Assembly (NCBI RefSeq): GCF_038396785.1 | Contig: NZ_CP151087.1 | Location: forward strand, 3,534,001 to 3,598,000 | Direction of reading: 5' to 3' | DNA length: 64,000 bases | Source: Sphingobacterium thalpophilum | Lineage (GTDB): Bacteria; Bacteroidota; Bacteroidia; Sphingobacteriales; Sphingobacteriaceae | In this document: positions 6,967-15,890 of the stretch, in pieces | How the letters are laid out: each line of letters begins with the position of its first letter | Position numbering within the stretch: position 1 is the first letter of the stretch | The notes under the pieces: generated by a model | Databases searched by the model: none | Seen by the model: the letters and a program-made list of their open reading frames with translations, nothing else | What the model was told of the DNA's origin: nothing | Made by a program: the position numbers and the translations under genes

Positions 6967-7004
6967 AACTCAAATGTTTAATGATTAAAATTAAATTACA
7001 TTGA

Positions 7005-7096
7005 GTTACAAGGGATTATGAAAACAAATGCAAAACACTGAATTATAATCAGTTACCACAAAATTACAAGCTATCAACAAGTAACGAATTAGTAAC
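7005..7096. repeat. Cluster of GTTAC/GTAAC motifs, candidate recombinase arm sites
   Basis: GTTAC occurs at 7005-7009 and 7052-7056, and its inverse GTAAC at 7081-7085 and 7092-7096, giving an inverted pairwise arrangement in 92 bp. The cluster begins 38 bp upstream of the integrase start, where the arm-type sites of tyrosine recombinases are often found. Confidence 0.35.
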
Positions 7097-7227
7097 CAAA
7101 CCTTGTCATTTCAAGTCCAAAACCGGTAAGACAGAGCATTCCATTCTTAGACTATAATTTTACAAATCACTGTATAGCAACGGTCTTAATCGTTTTTCTT
7201 ACTTTTGCTTATTATTAATCTTTTTAA

Positions 7228-7265
7228 AATAAAAAAAGACTTTATGACAGTTTCTTCAAAGTCTT
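7228..7265 (-). terminator. Terminator-like hairpin
   Basis: AAGACTTT (7236-7243) pairs with AAAGTCTT (7258-7265). On the minus strand a T-run follows the stem. It would stop transcription coming from the tRNA side before it reaches the integrase. Confidence 0.45.
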
Positions 7266-7697
7266 CCGGTTTTTAAAATTACTTTTCTACTAATTTTCTA
7301 TTTTATACACACAATAGATTATTGACCTTATCCGTTCACATTCCGACGTTCTACATTATTTTTCTTCATGAAGAAAATGGACGAATGATTTCTGATTTGA
7401 CTTTCTAAATGCTTCTCTAAGGTTTTCTTTCTATAATTGATTACTCAAATTTAGGGATTGTAAAGATGCTGATACTATAGAATTATCTCAATAAACTGCT
7501 TATTTGTATCACACAAAATAAAGAGGATACGCATATTTTTGCATACACCTTTCTATGTTTATTATTTCGAAAAAAGCATTGTTAAGTGAAAAACACTTCT
7601 CTTTGGCTAATTTTGGAATTATCTGGTCTTCAAGAATTGTCGATTGTGAGGTGAAATATCCGATTAGGTATCATATATTGTTCTCTCGAATACAAAC

Positions 7698-7733
7698 AAA
7701 AAAGCCTGCAAATGTTTAATTTGCAGGCTTTTG
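7698..7733. terminator. Bidirectional terminator next to tRNA-Glu
   Basis: GCCTGCAAAT (7704-7713) and ATTTGCAGGC (7719-7728) form a perfect 10-bp stem with a 5-nt loop, flanked by an A-run and a T-run. It is correctly placed to end the minus-strand tRNA transcript. Confidence 0.8.
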
Positions 7734-7755
7734 TACGTTTTGACTTTTAGATCTG

Positions 7756-7827
7756 TAGCCCGTAGGGGAATCGAACCCCTGTTTCAAGAATGAAAATCTT
7801 GCGTCCTAACCCCTAGACGAACGGGCC
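7756..7827 (-). tRNA. tRNA-Glu (anticodon TTC)
   Basis: The reverse strand folds as a cloverleaf: an acceptor stem GGCCCGT/ACGGGCT (with one terminal G-U pair), a D-arm with TCTAGGGGTTAGGA, the anticodon loop TTTTCAT holding TTC, and a T-arm with GGTTCGATTCC. The discriminator base is A, and CCA is not fully encoded. The gene is upstream of the terminator at 7698-7733. Its 3' end points toward the integrase element, so it may carry the attachment site. Confidence 0.93.
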
Positions 7828-7915
7828 TTTTTATGCAACTCCAATAACATTGTTGTTTTTGGAGTTGCAAATATAGATCTTAAAATCAGTATTCCAAAAA
7901 AAAATTAAATATTTT

Positions 7916-9190
7916 TTAAATAAGGTCAAAACCGATATCTCTTCTGAAGTATTTCCCTTCAAAATATATCCTCCCAGCATCTGCTGTGGCCTGTTGAAGG
8001 GCTTCAAACAGCGTATCTTGCAATGTGGTAACAGCAATTACACGTCCGCCTGCAGTAACGATCTTACCATCTACCTCTTTCGTACCTGCTTGAAATACGA
8101 TGGATTCTTTCACGTTTTCAATATTGGCGATCTCTTTTCCCGACTCGTAATCTCCGGGATAACCTCCGGCAACCAACATCACCGTCACGGCTGTTTTAGG
8201 AGATACTGTATAGGAACGTTGATCCAAATTGCCTTGTGCAACACCTTCCAGTAAATCCAACAGATCCGATTCAATACGTGGCAATACGGACTCAGTCTCT
8301 GGATCTCCCATACGAACATTATACTCGATGACATAAGGTTCCCCTTCCACATTCATCAAACCGATAAAAATAAATCCTTTATACGGAATACCATCTTTTT
8401 TAAGTCCTTCAACTGTTGGTCTGATAATACGCTCTTCTACTTTATTTAAAAATGTCTCATCTGCAAAAGGAACCGGAGATATCGATCCCATACCACCCGT
8501 GTTCAGACCTGTATCCCCTTCTCCAATGCGTTTATAATCTTTTGCAGAAGGAAGCACTTTATATGAATTACCATCGGTCAAAACAAAAACAGACAATTCA
8601 ATTCCTTTCAAAAATTCTTCAACAACCACAACCCGGCTAGCTTCTCCAAACTTTGAATCTGCAATCATTGCTTTTAGCTCAGCTTTAGCATCTTCGAGCG
8701 TCTCGCAGATCAATACTCCCTTGCCAGCTGCTAAGCCATCCGCCTTAAGCACAATTGGCAGTCTTTGCGTTTCAAGGTAAGCCAATCCGTCTTCCAATGA
8801 TGTCGCATCAAACGATCTTGAAGCTGCAGTAGGTACGCCGTGGCGATCCATAAATTGCTTTGAAAAATCTTTTGAGCCCTCCAATTGAGCACCCTCTTGT
8901 TGTGGCCCTATTACCGGGATATTTTTTAAATCTTCCCGATTTAAAAAGTAATCATGAATACCTTTTACCAAAGGCTCTTCTGGACCAACGAGCACCATTT
9001 GCACGTTATTCTCCAAAACGAAGGTTGCAATAGCGGTAAAGTCGGTAACTTTAATATTTACATTCTGACCATACGCACCTGTTCCAGCATTTCCTGGAGC
9101 AATAAACAACTGATCTAAACGTGGACTTTTCGACAATTTATAGGCGAAGGCTGATTCACGACCTCCTGAACCGATTATTAGGATATTCAT
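7916..9190 (-). CDS. purD: Phosphoribosylamine--glycine ligase (GARS)
   Basis: The protein has 424 aa, the usual family length. It joins phosphoribosylamine and glycine with ATP in step 2 of purine synthesis. It shows the N-domain MNILIIGSGGRESAF, then the ATP-grasp region with PIVLKADGLAAGKGV (about 145-160), GGMGSISP and the metal-binding YVIEYNVRMGDPETE near residue 280. A TATCTTTG box (minus strand, 9195-9202) ends only 4 nt before the ATG, suggesting a leaderless or near-leaderless mRNA. It lies alone between tRNA-Glu and a divergent surface-protein gene. Confidence 0.96.
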   Translation of the reverse strand: MNILIIGSGGRESAFAYKLSKSPRLDQLFIAPGNAGTGAYGQNVNIKVTDFTAIATFVLENNVQMVLVGPEEPLVKGIHDYFLNREDLKNIPVIGPQQEGAQLEGSKDFSKQFMDRHGVPTAASRSFDATSLEDGLAYLETQRLPIVLKADGLAAGKGVLICETLEDAKAELKAMIADSKFGEASRVVVVEEFLKGIELSVFVLTDGNSYKVLPSAKDYKRIGEGDTGLNTGGMGSISPVPFADETFLNKVEERIIRPTVEGLKKDGIPYKGFIFIGLMNVEGEPYVIEYNVRMGDPETESVLPRIESDLLDLLEGVAQGNLDQRSYTVSPKTAVTVMLVAGGYPGDYESGKEIANIENVKESIVFQAGTKEVDGKIVTAGGRVIAVTTLQDTLFEALQQATADAGRIYFEGKYFRRDIGFDLI

Positions 9191-9194
9191 AAGA

Positions 9195-9202
9195 CAAAGA
9201 TA
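9195..9202 (-). promoter_or_regulatory. Promoter -7 box TATCTTTG of purD
   Basis: It matches TAnnTTTG on the minus strand. Only four bases separate it from the purD ATG, so transcription should start at or next to the start codon. Confidence 0.5.
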
Positions 9203-9313
9203 TTTTTTTTATGCTAATTTTAAGGTATCAGATCGTTTAAAATGAGACTAATATTTTGATTTATAAATTGATTAAAGGAAAATATTTTCTAATTTTCATA
9301 AAACAATAGTCAT

Positions 9314-11998
9314 ATGTACCCTAAATTACTGCTTTTAGTAAATTCCCTCCTATTCGCTTTGTTGGCGTCGGCCCAGATCGATCAGACGTTGCAGAAACTG
9401 GATACTTACCATAGCCAGCACATTAAGGAAAAAATCTATCTCCATTTGGACAAAAATGATTATTCGGCTGGAGAAACCATCTGGTTTAAATTATACTGCA
9501 GCACCGCCCCTTTTAATTATTTGAGCAACATGAGTAAAATTGCGAATGTCGAATTGATTTCTCCAACCAATAAGATCATTAAAACTATCAAAATTCCAAT
9601 TACACTCGGTCTAAGTATAGGCGACTTCAATCTGCCGGACACCTTGGAAGAAGGCTCCTATCGCGTTAGATCATTTACCAGGTGGATGCAAAATGACTCT
9701 ATAGCGAATTTTTATGAACGCGTCGTTCCCATTACAAATGGTCGATCTGATAATATCATAACCAAAAGTGAACTGGTCAAAAACGGAGCAGAAAACATGT
9801 TCCAGATTAATCTCAAAACCATTCAGGGAGCCCCGCTAATTAATAACAGCATCAATTATACCCTACAACCAAACAATAATAAAGAAAAATCAGGCCGATT
9901 AAAATCAAACGATAATGGAACAATAGCTTTGGAATTGAAAGATGACTTTAAAGGCGGAACGCTGTCTCTACAATTTCTTTCCCTTGACAAAAGGCGTATT
10001 TTAAAAACCTTTATTATCCCCGATCCAAAAAGCCAAAATAGCATTCAAATTTTCCCCGAAAGTGGCGAACTGGTCAGCAACATATTATGCAAAACAGGTT
10101 TCAAAATCCTTACTCCTGCTGGATTGGGGAAAAAAGCCAAAATAACCGTGGTGGAAGAAAATCAAACGACTATTGCAGACTTTGAAACAAATTCACTGGG
10201 GATGGGAAGTATCCCGCTCGTCCTACAGGCAGGAAAAAAATACGTCGCTACAGCCCTTTTCGAAGACGGGTCTTCCACGAGCACAGCCTTACCGCCAGTG
10301 CTGAATTGCGGATATGTTCTTACGGTAAATTCCGGACTAAAGGATAAGATTGCTGCACAACTATCCGCGACAGCGGATCTGGTCAACGGCAAAGATATAT
10401 ATCTGGTAGCCCAATATAACGGTCTTGTCTTCCATGCCGCAAAGCAGAAATTGAATGGCACAGACATCTTATTCAATATCCCCAAAAAAAACCTGCCTTC
10501 TGGAGTTTTACAATTATCCATCTTAACAGATCAAATGGTTCCTATTGTGGAAAGATTGGTGTTTAACTACAATACGACATCGACCTTACTTCCTGTTTCC
10601 ATAGAACTCAACAAATCCAGCTTCACAACACGCGATAAAGTGATTGCTGATCTTTCCGTTAAATATGACGATAGTGACACCACTAGGTTTGCTGCGCTCT
10701 CCGCATCAGTGGTAAACCTCAGCAAGGTTGATTCCACGACAGATCGTTATTATTCATCTATTGTCTCGGAGCTCCTATTGAAATCTGATCTTCGTGGCTT
10801 TATTGAACGCCCCAACTATTACTTTGAGGATTTAACGAACATTAAACTGACAGAACTGGACAATCTTATGTTGATCCAAGGTTGGCGCAAGTTGGACTGG
10901 AAGAATTACACCAGTACATCAACTACTTCGCTCCTTCCTGAAAAAGGACTTACCATCGCTGGGACAATCAAGAAAACGGCCCGAAAGGCTGTGGTGCCAA
11001 ATGCCAAAGTAACGCTGATACCGACGAGCAATATGTTGCTGAGTGTGGATACACTGACAGACAATAATGGCCGATTTTCATTTGACGAACTTTTATTTGC
11101 AGACAGTGTCAAGTTTATTGTGACAGGTGATGGCCCCAAAGAGAAAAAAAGAGTTGATATTGTTATCGACAACCCGCTTACCCCTCCTCCAAATCCGAGT
11201 AAAGATCAACCCTTGTTGGTTAACGACATCAATACCACGCTACTAACACAACTGAAAAATAGCCAACAATTCCTTGGCGAATTGGAAGCTGCGGGCATAA
11301 TCCAAAAGAGCATTCGGTTGGAAGAGGTACAGGTCAATAGAGTACGAACAAATAAAGCTGACAAGAACTCCAGAAACCTCAATGGGCCAGGAAATGCCGA
11401 TCAGGTCATTTCGGCCGAAGACCTTTCTACTTGTACGACACTGGAGCAGTGCCTTGCGGGTCGATTAGTTGGTGTCATGTTTCGAAATGGTGTCCCTTAC
11501 AGCACAAGATCCATGGGGTTAAATGGCGGAAGTCCCATGCAAATTGTTCTTGATGGTATGTATATTGAAGCAGATCAAATAAGCATGATCAATGTAGCGG
11601 ATATTTCTAGTATCGAGGTTCTTCGTAGTGCAAGCAATACGGCCATATATGGCATGTATGGGGGCAACGGTGTTATCGTGATTACAAGTAAATCGGGAGA
11701 TGCCATCTCCTCATCTTATACCCCTACAGGAATACTAACGATCACGCCAAAAGGGCTATATGTACCCCGAACCTTTTTCAAGCCCCAATATGATGCAACA
11801 ATCCAACATAAGCTTACACGCGATCTACGGACAACCATCGCATGGGAACCAAATCTGATTACGCAGAAAGAAGGAAAAACACATTTCGAATTCTTTACTT
11901 CTGACGAACCTGGGACCTACAAACTAACCGTTGAGGGAATAAGCATGGATGGAAAAATTGCTCATCTGGAGTATTTAATAGAGGTAAAATCACAATAG
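9314..11998 (+). CDS. Macroglobulin-like plus TonB-plug surface protein without a barrel
   Basis: This is an 894-aa protein with a signal peptide (about 1-20, ending ASAQ). Residues about 38-140 carry the MG2-like signature EKIYLHLDKNDYSAGETIWF common in large Bacteroidota envelope proteins. Residues about 550-620 resemble a carboxypeptidase-regulatory-like beta sandwich. Residues about 690-800 form a TonB-receptor plug with MQIVLDGMYI, ISSIEVLRSASNTAIYG and GVIVITSKSG. No 22-strand barrel follows; instead an Ig/MG-like tail closes the protein. It is probably a periplasmic or outer-membrane protein that lends a plug domain to a partner, but its role is unproven. It may be the first gene of a transcript with the isomerase. 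Confidence 0.8.
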   Translation: MYPKLLLLVNSLLFALLASAQIDQTLQKLDTYHSQHIKEKIYLHLDKNDYSAGETIWFKLYCSTAPFNYLSNMSKIANVELISPTNKIIKTIKIPITLGLSIGDFNLPDTLEEGSYRVRSFTRWMQNDSIANFYERVVPITNGRSDNIITKSELVKNGAENMFQINLKTIQGAPLINNSINYTLQPNNNKEKSGRLKSNDNGTIALELKDDFKGGTLSLQFLSLDKRRILKTFIIPDPKSQNSIQIFPESGELVSNILCKTGFKILTPAGLGKKAKITVVEENQTTIADFETNSLGMGSIPLVLQAGKKYVATALFEDGSSTSTALPPVLNCGYVLTVNSGLKDKIAAQLSATADLVNGKDIYLVAQYNGLVFHAAKQKLNGTDILFNIPKKNLPSGVLQLSILTDQMVPIVERLVFNYNTTSTLLPVSIELNKSSFTTRDKVIADLSVKYDDSDTTRFAALSASVVNLSKVDSTTDRYYSSIVSELLLKSDLRGFIERPNYYFEDLTNIKLTELDNLMLIQGWRKLDWKNYTSTSTTSLLPEKGLTIAGTIKKTARKAVVPNAKVTLIPTSNMLLSVDTLTDNNGRFSFDELLFADSVKFIVTGDGPKEKKRVDIVIDNPLTPPPNPSKDQPLLVNDINTTLLTQLKNSQQFLGELEAAGIIQKSIRLEEVQVNRVRTNKADKNSRNLNGPGNADQVISAEDLSTCTTLEQCLAGRLVGVMFRNGVPYSTRSMGLNGGSPMQIVLDGMYIEADQISMINVADISSIEVLRSASNTAIYGMYGGNGVIVITSKSGDAISSSYTPTGILTITPKGLYVPRTFFKPQYDATIQHKLTRDLRTTIAWEPNLITQKEGKTHFEFFTSDEPGTYKLTVEGISMDGKIAHLEYLIEVKSQ

Positions 11999-12034
11999 CA
12001 GCGCAAACAAATCGTTATATTTAAAGACAAGGTT

Positions 12035-12799
12035 ATGGAACATATTAAAACCAAAATAGAAGATCATATTTTAAGTATTTTCCTCGACAGGGGGAAGTCA
12101 AATGCCATCGACACTCAGCTATTGAAGGAACTGATAGACACCCTGGAATCTTCCCAGCAAAATGAAGCAATTTATGGTGCAATATTGATTGGCAAGGAAA
12201 ATTTCTTTAGCGCAGGACTCGATTTAATTACCTTATTCCAATACGATGAAGATCAAATTCGGGAATTCTGGAATTTATTCCTGGAAGCGACATCATTACT
12301 CGCGGCTTTTCCAAAACCAATAGTCGCCGCAATATCTGGTCATAGCCCAGCTGGAGGCTGCGTACTGGCGCTCTGCTGCGATTATCGGATTATGGCCGAA
12401 GGGAATTTTGTGATTGGCCTTAATGAAATTCCAGTCGGACTCATCGTCCCTGAAAGTATATTTCAGCTTTATGCGTTTTGGATCGGAAAACGGAATGCTT
12501 ATCAGAATTTGCTCGAAGGTAAATTGCTTTCTCCTGTAGAAGCAAAAACACAGGGTCTTATCGATGACATTGTTCCCCCCAATATACTCTTCAATAACGC
12601 AACAAAAAAAATAAAACAGATCACGCAGTTCAACCAAAAGACCTGGCAGACATCCAAATTGAACTTCCGAAAGGAAATAATCCTTAAATTGCGCGAGAAT
12701 AGAGAAGAGACAATACAGCGCATCCTCGAACAATGGTGGCTTCCGTCAACACGCTCTATTTTAAAGTCAATCATTGAAAACTTGACTTCAAAGAAGTAA
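12035..12799 (+). CDS. Crotonase family protein, ECI1-like delta3-delta2-enoyl-CoA isomerase
   Basis: This 254-aa protein has the crotonase fold. The oxyanion-hole stretches are GKENFFSAGLDLITL (about 50-65) and SGHSPAGGCVLALCCDYRI (about 105-125). The hydratase Glu after GGGC is Val here (GGCVLAL), while the second Glu is kept in IGLNEIPVGLIVPES. The pattern SPAGGC...CDYRIMA...GLNE...VGLIVP is very close to mitochondrial ECI1 isomerases, which use a single Glu to move the double bond of 3-enoyl-CoA in unsaturated-fatty-acid oxidation. I therefore favour isomerase over hydratase. No other beta-oxidation gene is nearby. Confidence 0.75.
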   Translation: MEHIKTKIEDHILSIFLDRGKSNAIDTQLLKELIDTLESSQQNEAIYGAILIGKENFFSAGLDLITLFQYDEDQIREFWNLFLEATSLLAAFPKPIVAAISGHSPAGGCVLALCCDYRIMAEGNFVIGLNEIPVGLIVPESIFQLYAFWIGKRNAYQNLLEGKLLSPVEAKTQGLIDDIVPPNILFNNATKKIKQITQFNQKTWQTSKLNFRKEIILKLRENREETIQRILEQWWLPSTRSILKSIIENLTSKK

Positions 12800-12816
12800 T
12801 ATTAAACAAAATCATC

Positions 12817-13500
12817 ATGAGAAATCTCTTTTTCTTTATTCTTATTTGTCTCACTGCGAGCACGATCTCCTGTAGAAATAGCAAAAAAGAGGATAAGGCT
12901 GTAAAAATCATGCAGGATTCAATTCCTGTGGATACCCTACAAAAACGTGACACGACTGAAAAGGAAGTAAAGAAAGAGAACTCCGAAACGCTGAAGGAGG
13001 TACTGGAGAAACTTGCCAAGGCATATTCAGAACAGGACAGTAAAACAATAAATTCCTATGTACATCCCAAATTGGGAATTTATATTATCTATCGTCCCGG
13101 CGCGCTAGACTCTTATGTGCACCAAAATAGCTTTAATTTTTCTAAACCTGTGCCAGAATACCATTCTTATGAAAAGTTAACGTACAAGGGCCCTTTGAAG
13201 TCCGGAAAACTACCTATTTTTGATTGTGGTACGATGAAGTGGGATAAAGCCGGATTCTATTACGATAGAAAATCCCGCCCCAATGAATTATCTCAAACGG
13301 CAAAGTTCATGAATGAAATTCTTAATGCCAAAATTAGTAATACTGAATTACAGCGACTAAGAAATATAGAATCCAAAAGTTATAGAGCCATTATGACCTC
13401 CAATGAACATGAAGAACCCTTTGTTTTTCATGTGACAAAAGAGGGAGAAAAATGGTATATTACAGTTATAGACCGTGCTTATGCCGGATGTGACGTATAA
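12817..13500 (+). CDS. Putative lipoprotein, 227 aa
   Basis: I do not recognise the family. The N-terminus is a lipoprotein signal (hydrophobic FFFILICLTAS, lipobox ending TISC). A highly charged K/E-rich linker (residues 22-65) follows, then a globular domain starting near LEKLAKAYSEQDSKTINSYV, whose helix-plus-strand pattern recalls SnoaL/NTF2-like folds; that is only a guess. It lies 17 bp after the isomerase gene and 32 bp before the phosphosugar mutase gene, so it is likely co-transcribed. Confidence 0.7.
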   Translation: MRNLFFFILICLTASTISCRNSKKEDKAVKIMQDSIPVDTLQKRDTTEKEVKKENSETLKEVLEKLAKAYSEQDSKTINSYVHPKLGIYIIYRPGALDSYVHQNSFNFSKPVPEYHSYEKLTYKGPLKSGKLPIFDCGTMKWDKAGFYYDRKSRPNELSQTAKFMNEILNAKISNTELQRLRNIESKSYRAIMTSNEHEEPFVFHVTKEGEKWYITVIDRAYAGCDV

Positions 13501-13532
13501 TATGTTGTACATTTTAGCCAAACTTAACGATA

Positions 13533-15269
13533 ATGAAAAATTTAGATAAAGACATACAAAAGAAAATCGAAGATTGGTTAACCCCAAGTTATGATGAAGG
13601 AACTCGAAAGGCAGTTCAGGATTTAATCGACAATAATGAGGAGACAGAACTTACAGATTCTTTTTACAAGGATCTCGAGTTCGGAACTGGAGGCCTAAGG
13701 GGTATTATGGGCGTAGGCTCCAATCGGATGAATAAGTATACGATCGGCAAAGCCACGCAAGGATTAGCCAACTATCTAAAGAAACAGTTCCCAGATCAGG
13801 AGATTAAAGTAGCGGTATCTTATGATAGCCGCAACAATTCGCAGGCATTTGGCCAGCTGGTTGCCAACGTGTTTGCAGCCAACGGGATCAAGGTACATCT
13901 GTTCACCGAATTACGCCCGACCCCAATGCTGTCGTTTGCCATCCGCCATTTCGGCTGTCAGAGCGGTGTTATGCTAACGGCTTCACACAACCCAAAGGAG
14001 TATAATGGTTATAAGGCTTATTGGAACGATGGCTGCCAGCTGACTGCACCTCATGATAAAAATGTCATCGACGAAGTAAATGCAATCAGCTCAGTTAGCA
14101 CTATTAAATTTGACGGGAATACGCAAAATATCATTCCTGTCGGGGAAGAAATCGATCAGCTCTATATCAATGCCAATAAGACATTAAGTATTCATCCGGA
14201 AGCGGTAAGGGCTCAAAAAGACTTAAAAATTGTTTTTTCACCAATACATGGTACCGGAATTACCATTGTTCCTAAAATGCTAGCAGCATGGGGATTTGAA
14301 AATGTTTCAGTCGTTGCTGAACAGGCCACGCCTGATGGCAACTTTCCAACGGTAATCTATCCAAACCCCGAAGAGGAAGATGCAATGGCTTTAGCAAAGA
14401 AAAAAGGGGAAGAAATTGATGCTGACCTTGTATTGGCGACAGACCCCGATGCTGATCGTGTAGGGATTGCCGTAAAAAATAATAAGGGACAATTTCAACT
14501 GCTCAATGGTAATCAGATCGGCAGCTTATTGATATATTATGTCCTCAGTGCAAAAAGTGAACTAAAACAACTCGGATCGAATCCATATATTGTAAAAACT
14601 ATCGTAACCAGTAATTTACAAGCCGATATCGCAGATCACTATGGTGTAACGCATTATGAAACACTTACAGGCTTCAAATATATTGGTGAATTGATTACCA
14701 ATCTAGGTGATTCAGCACAATATCTTGTGGGCGGCGAGGAAAGTTATGGTTTCTTGGTCGGCGATCTAGTGCGTGACAAGGACGCTCCAAACGCTTGTGC
14801 TTTCCTAGCCGAAATGACCGCCTATTTTAAAACAAAAGGAAAAACAGTTTACGAAGTTTTATTAGATATCTACAAAGAATTTGGCTGTTATCAAGAAAAG
14901 CTCATTTCCTTAACCAAAAAAGGAAAGGCTGGTGCCGAAGAAATTCAGGCCATGATGAATGGCTTACGTCATAATCTACCAACCGCACTCGGTGGAATAA
15001 AAGTCAAAGAAATCAGGGACTATCAGCTTTCCCAAATCACAGATATGAGTACAGGGGAGCGAAGAGCGATCGCATTGCCTAAATCTGATGTATTGCAATT
15101 TATAACAGTAGATGGCGATGTGATTTCTGCCAGACCATCGGGAACTGAACCCAAGATTAAATTTTACTGTTCTGTAAAAGAAAGCTTGAAAGATACTGCT
15201 GATTATTTCGATGTGCAAACTATTTTGGAAGAGAAGGTTGACCGCATGATGAAAGATATTGTAAGCTAA
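13533..15269 (+). CDS. Phosphoglucomutase/phosphomannomutase (alpha-D-phosphohexomutase)
   Basis: This 578-aa protein is in the PGM2/PgcA subgroup of the alpha-phosphohexomutase superfamily. It shows the phosphoserine loop TASHNPKEYNGYKAYW (about 148-165), the metal loop TDPDADRVGIA (about 308), the sugar-binding GGEESYGFLVGD (about 405) and the phosphate-binding RPSGTEPKIKFY near the C-terminus. It interconverts hexose-1- and -6-phosphates, and possibly pentose phosphates, in central metabolism. The stop codon shares its A with the next ATG (TAATG), so the NUDIX gene is translationally coupled. Confidence 0.93.
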   Translation: MKNLDKDIQKKIEDWLTPSYDEGTRKAVQDLIDNNEETELTDSFYKDLEFGTGGLRGIMGVGSNRMNKYTIGKATQGLANYLKKQFPDQEIKVAVSYDSRNNSQAFGQLVANVFAANGIKVHLFTELRPTPMLSFAIRHFGCQSGVMLTASHNPKEYNGYKAYWNDGCQLTAPHDKNVIDEVNAISSVSTIKFDGNTQNIIPVGEEIDQLYINANKTLSIHPEAVRAQKDLKIVFSPIHGTGITIVPKMLAAWGFENVSVVAEQATPDGNFPTVIYPNPEEEDAMALAKKKGEEIDADLVLATDPDADRVGIAVKNNKGQFQLLNGNQIGSLLIYYVLSAKSELKQLGSNPYIVKTIVTSNLQADIADHYGVTHYETLTGFKYIGELITNLGDSAQYLVGGEESYGFLVGDLVRDKDAPNACAFLAEMTAYFKTKGKTVYEVLLDIYKEFGCYQEKLISLTKKGKAGAEEIQAMMNGLRHNLPTALGGIKVKEIRDYQLSQITDMSTGERRAIALPKSDVLQFITVDGDVISARPSGTEPKIKFYCSVKESLKDTADYFDVQTILEEKVDRMMKDIVS

Positions 15270-15811
15270 TGGAAAAGTGGAAACTATTATCCTCTGAATA
15301 TATCTGTAAAGAGCCTTGGGCTACACTGCGCAGAGATACCTGTGAGCTTCCGGATGGACGGATCAATGATCATTATTACGTACTGGAGTATCCAGATTGG
15401 GTAAATATGATCGGAATTACTGAGCAGAACGAACTTCTGGTCATTAAGCAATACCGCCATGGAGCAGGCATTATTTCATTGGAGATTCCCGCAGGGACAA
15501 CAGAAGCAGGAGAAGATCCTAAAAATGCTGCTGTGCGTGAAATGCTTGAAGAAACAGGCTATCAATTTGATCAGATTGAAGAAATCGCCACGCTTTATGC
15601 CAACCCGGCGACAAGTGGCAATATTACCTATACCTATCTGATGACGGGGGGTAAAAAAGTTCAGGAACAGGCATTAGATGAACATGAAGAAATCGATGTT
15701 TATCGTATACCGCTTGAAGAAGCAAAAAGCATGTTGCTGGACAACAAATTCAGTCAGGCACTACATGCTAGTGCGCTATTCTATGCTTTCAACAAATTAG
15801 GCTTGTTATAA
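15269..15811 (+). CDS. NUDIX hydrolase, ADP-ribose/ADP-sugar pyrophosphatase type
   Basis: This 180-aa protein has a complete Nudix box, GX5EX7REUXEEXGU: AGEDPKNAAVREMLEETGY (about 83-101). IKQYRHGAGIISLEIPAG before it and YANPATSGNITYTYLM after it are typical of ADP-ribose pyrophosphatases (NudF/NUDT5-like). It would cleave ADP-ribose or ADP-glucose to AMP and a sugar phosphate. Coupling to the phosphosugar mutase gene by a TAATG junction makes an ADP-sugar substrate attractive, since the mutase could use the released sugar-1-phosphate (inference). Confidence 0.88.
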   Translation: MEKWKLLSSEYICKEPWATLRRDTCELPDGRINDHYYVLEYPDWVNMIGITEQNELLVIKQYRHGAGIISLEIPAGTTEAGEDPKNAAVREMLEETGYQFDQIEEIATLYANPATSGNITYTYLMTGGKKVQEQALDEHEEIDVYRIPLEEAKSMLLDNKFSQALHASALFYAFNKLGLL

Positions 15812-15824
15812 AACAAGCCTAATT
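15795..15824 (+). terminator. Terminator overlapping the NUDIX stop codon
   Basis: A 13-bp perfect stem (15795-15807 with 15812-15824) with a 4-nt loop that contains the stop codon, followed by a T-rich stretch. Confidence 0.75.
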
Positions 15825-15878
15825 TTATTCTGTTTTTCTCATTCATACTTTTAATTTTCACTAGCTTGCTGATTTTTG

Positions 15879-15886
15879 TACCTTTG
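15879..15886 (+). promoter_or_regulatory. Promoter -7 box TACCTTTG
   Basis: Exact TAnnTTTG match. It ends 4 nt before the ATG at 15891, the same layout as at purD, so the mRNA is probably leaderless. Confidence 0.5.
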
Positions 15887-15890
15887 CATC

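Larger units (their letters stand above)
6967..7755. other. Non-coding end of the element between integrase and tRNA-Glu
   Basis: This is 790 bp of very AT-rich DNA without a credible gene. It holds four GTTAC/GTAAC pentamers just upstream of the integrase, a terminator-like hairpin (7228-7265), and two decamers close to the CTnDOT core GTAnnTTTGC (7199-7208 and 7533-7542, each differing only at the first base). The junction between element and chromosome should lie here or in the tRNA 3' end. Confidence 0.45.
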
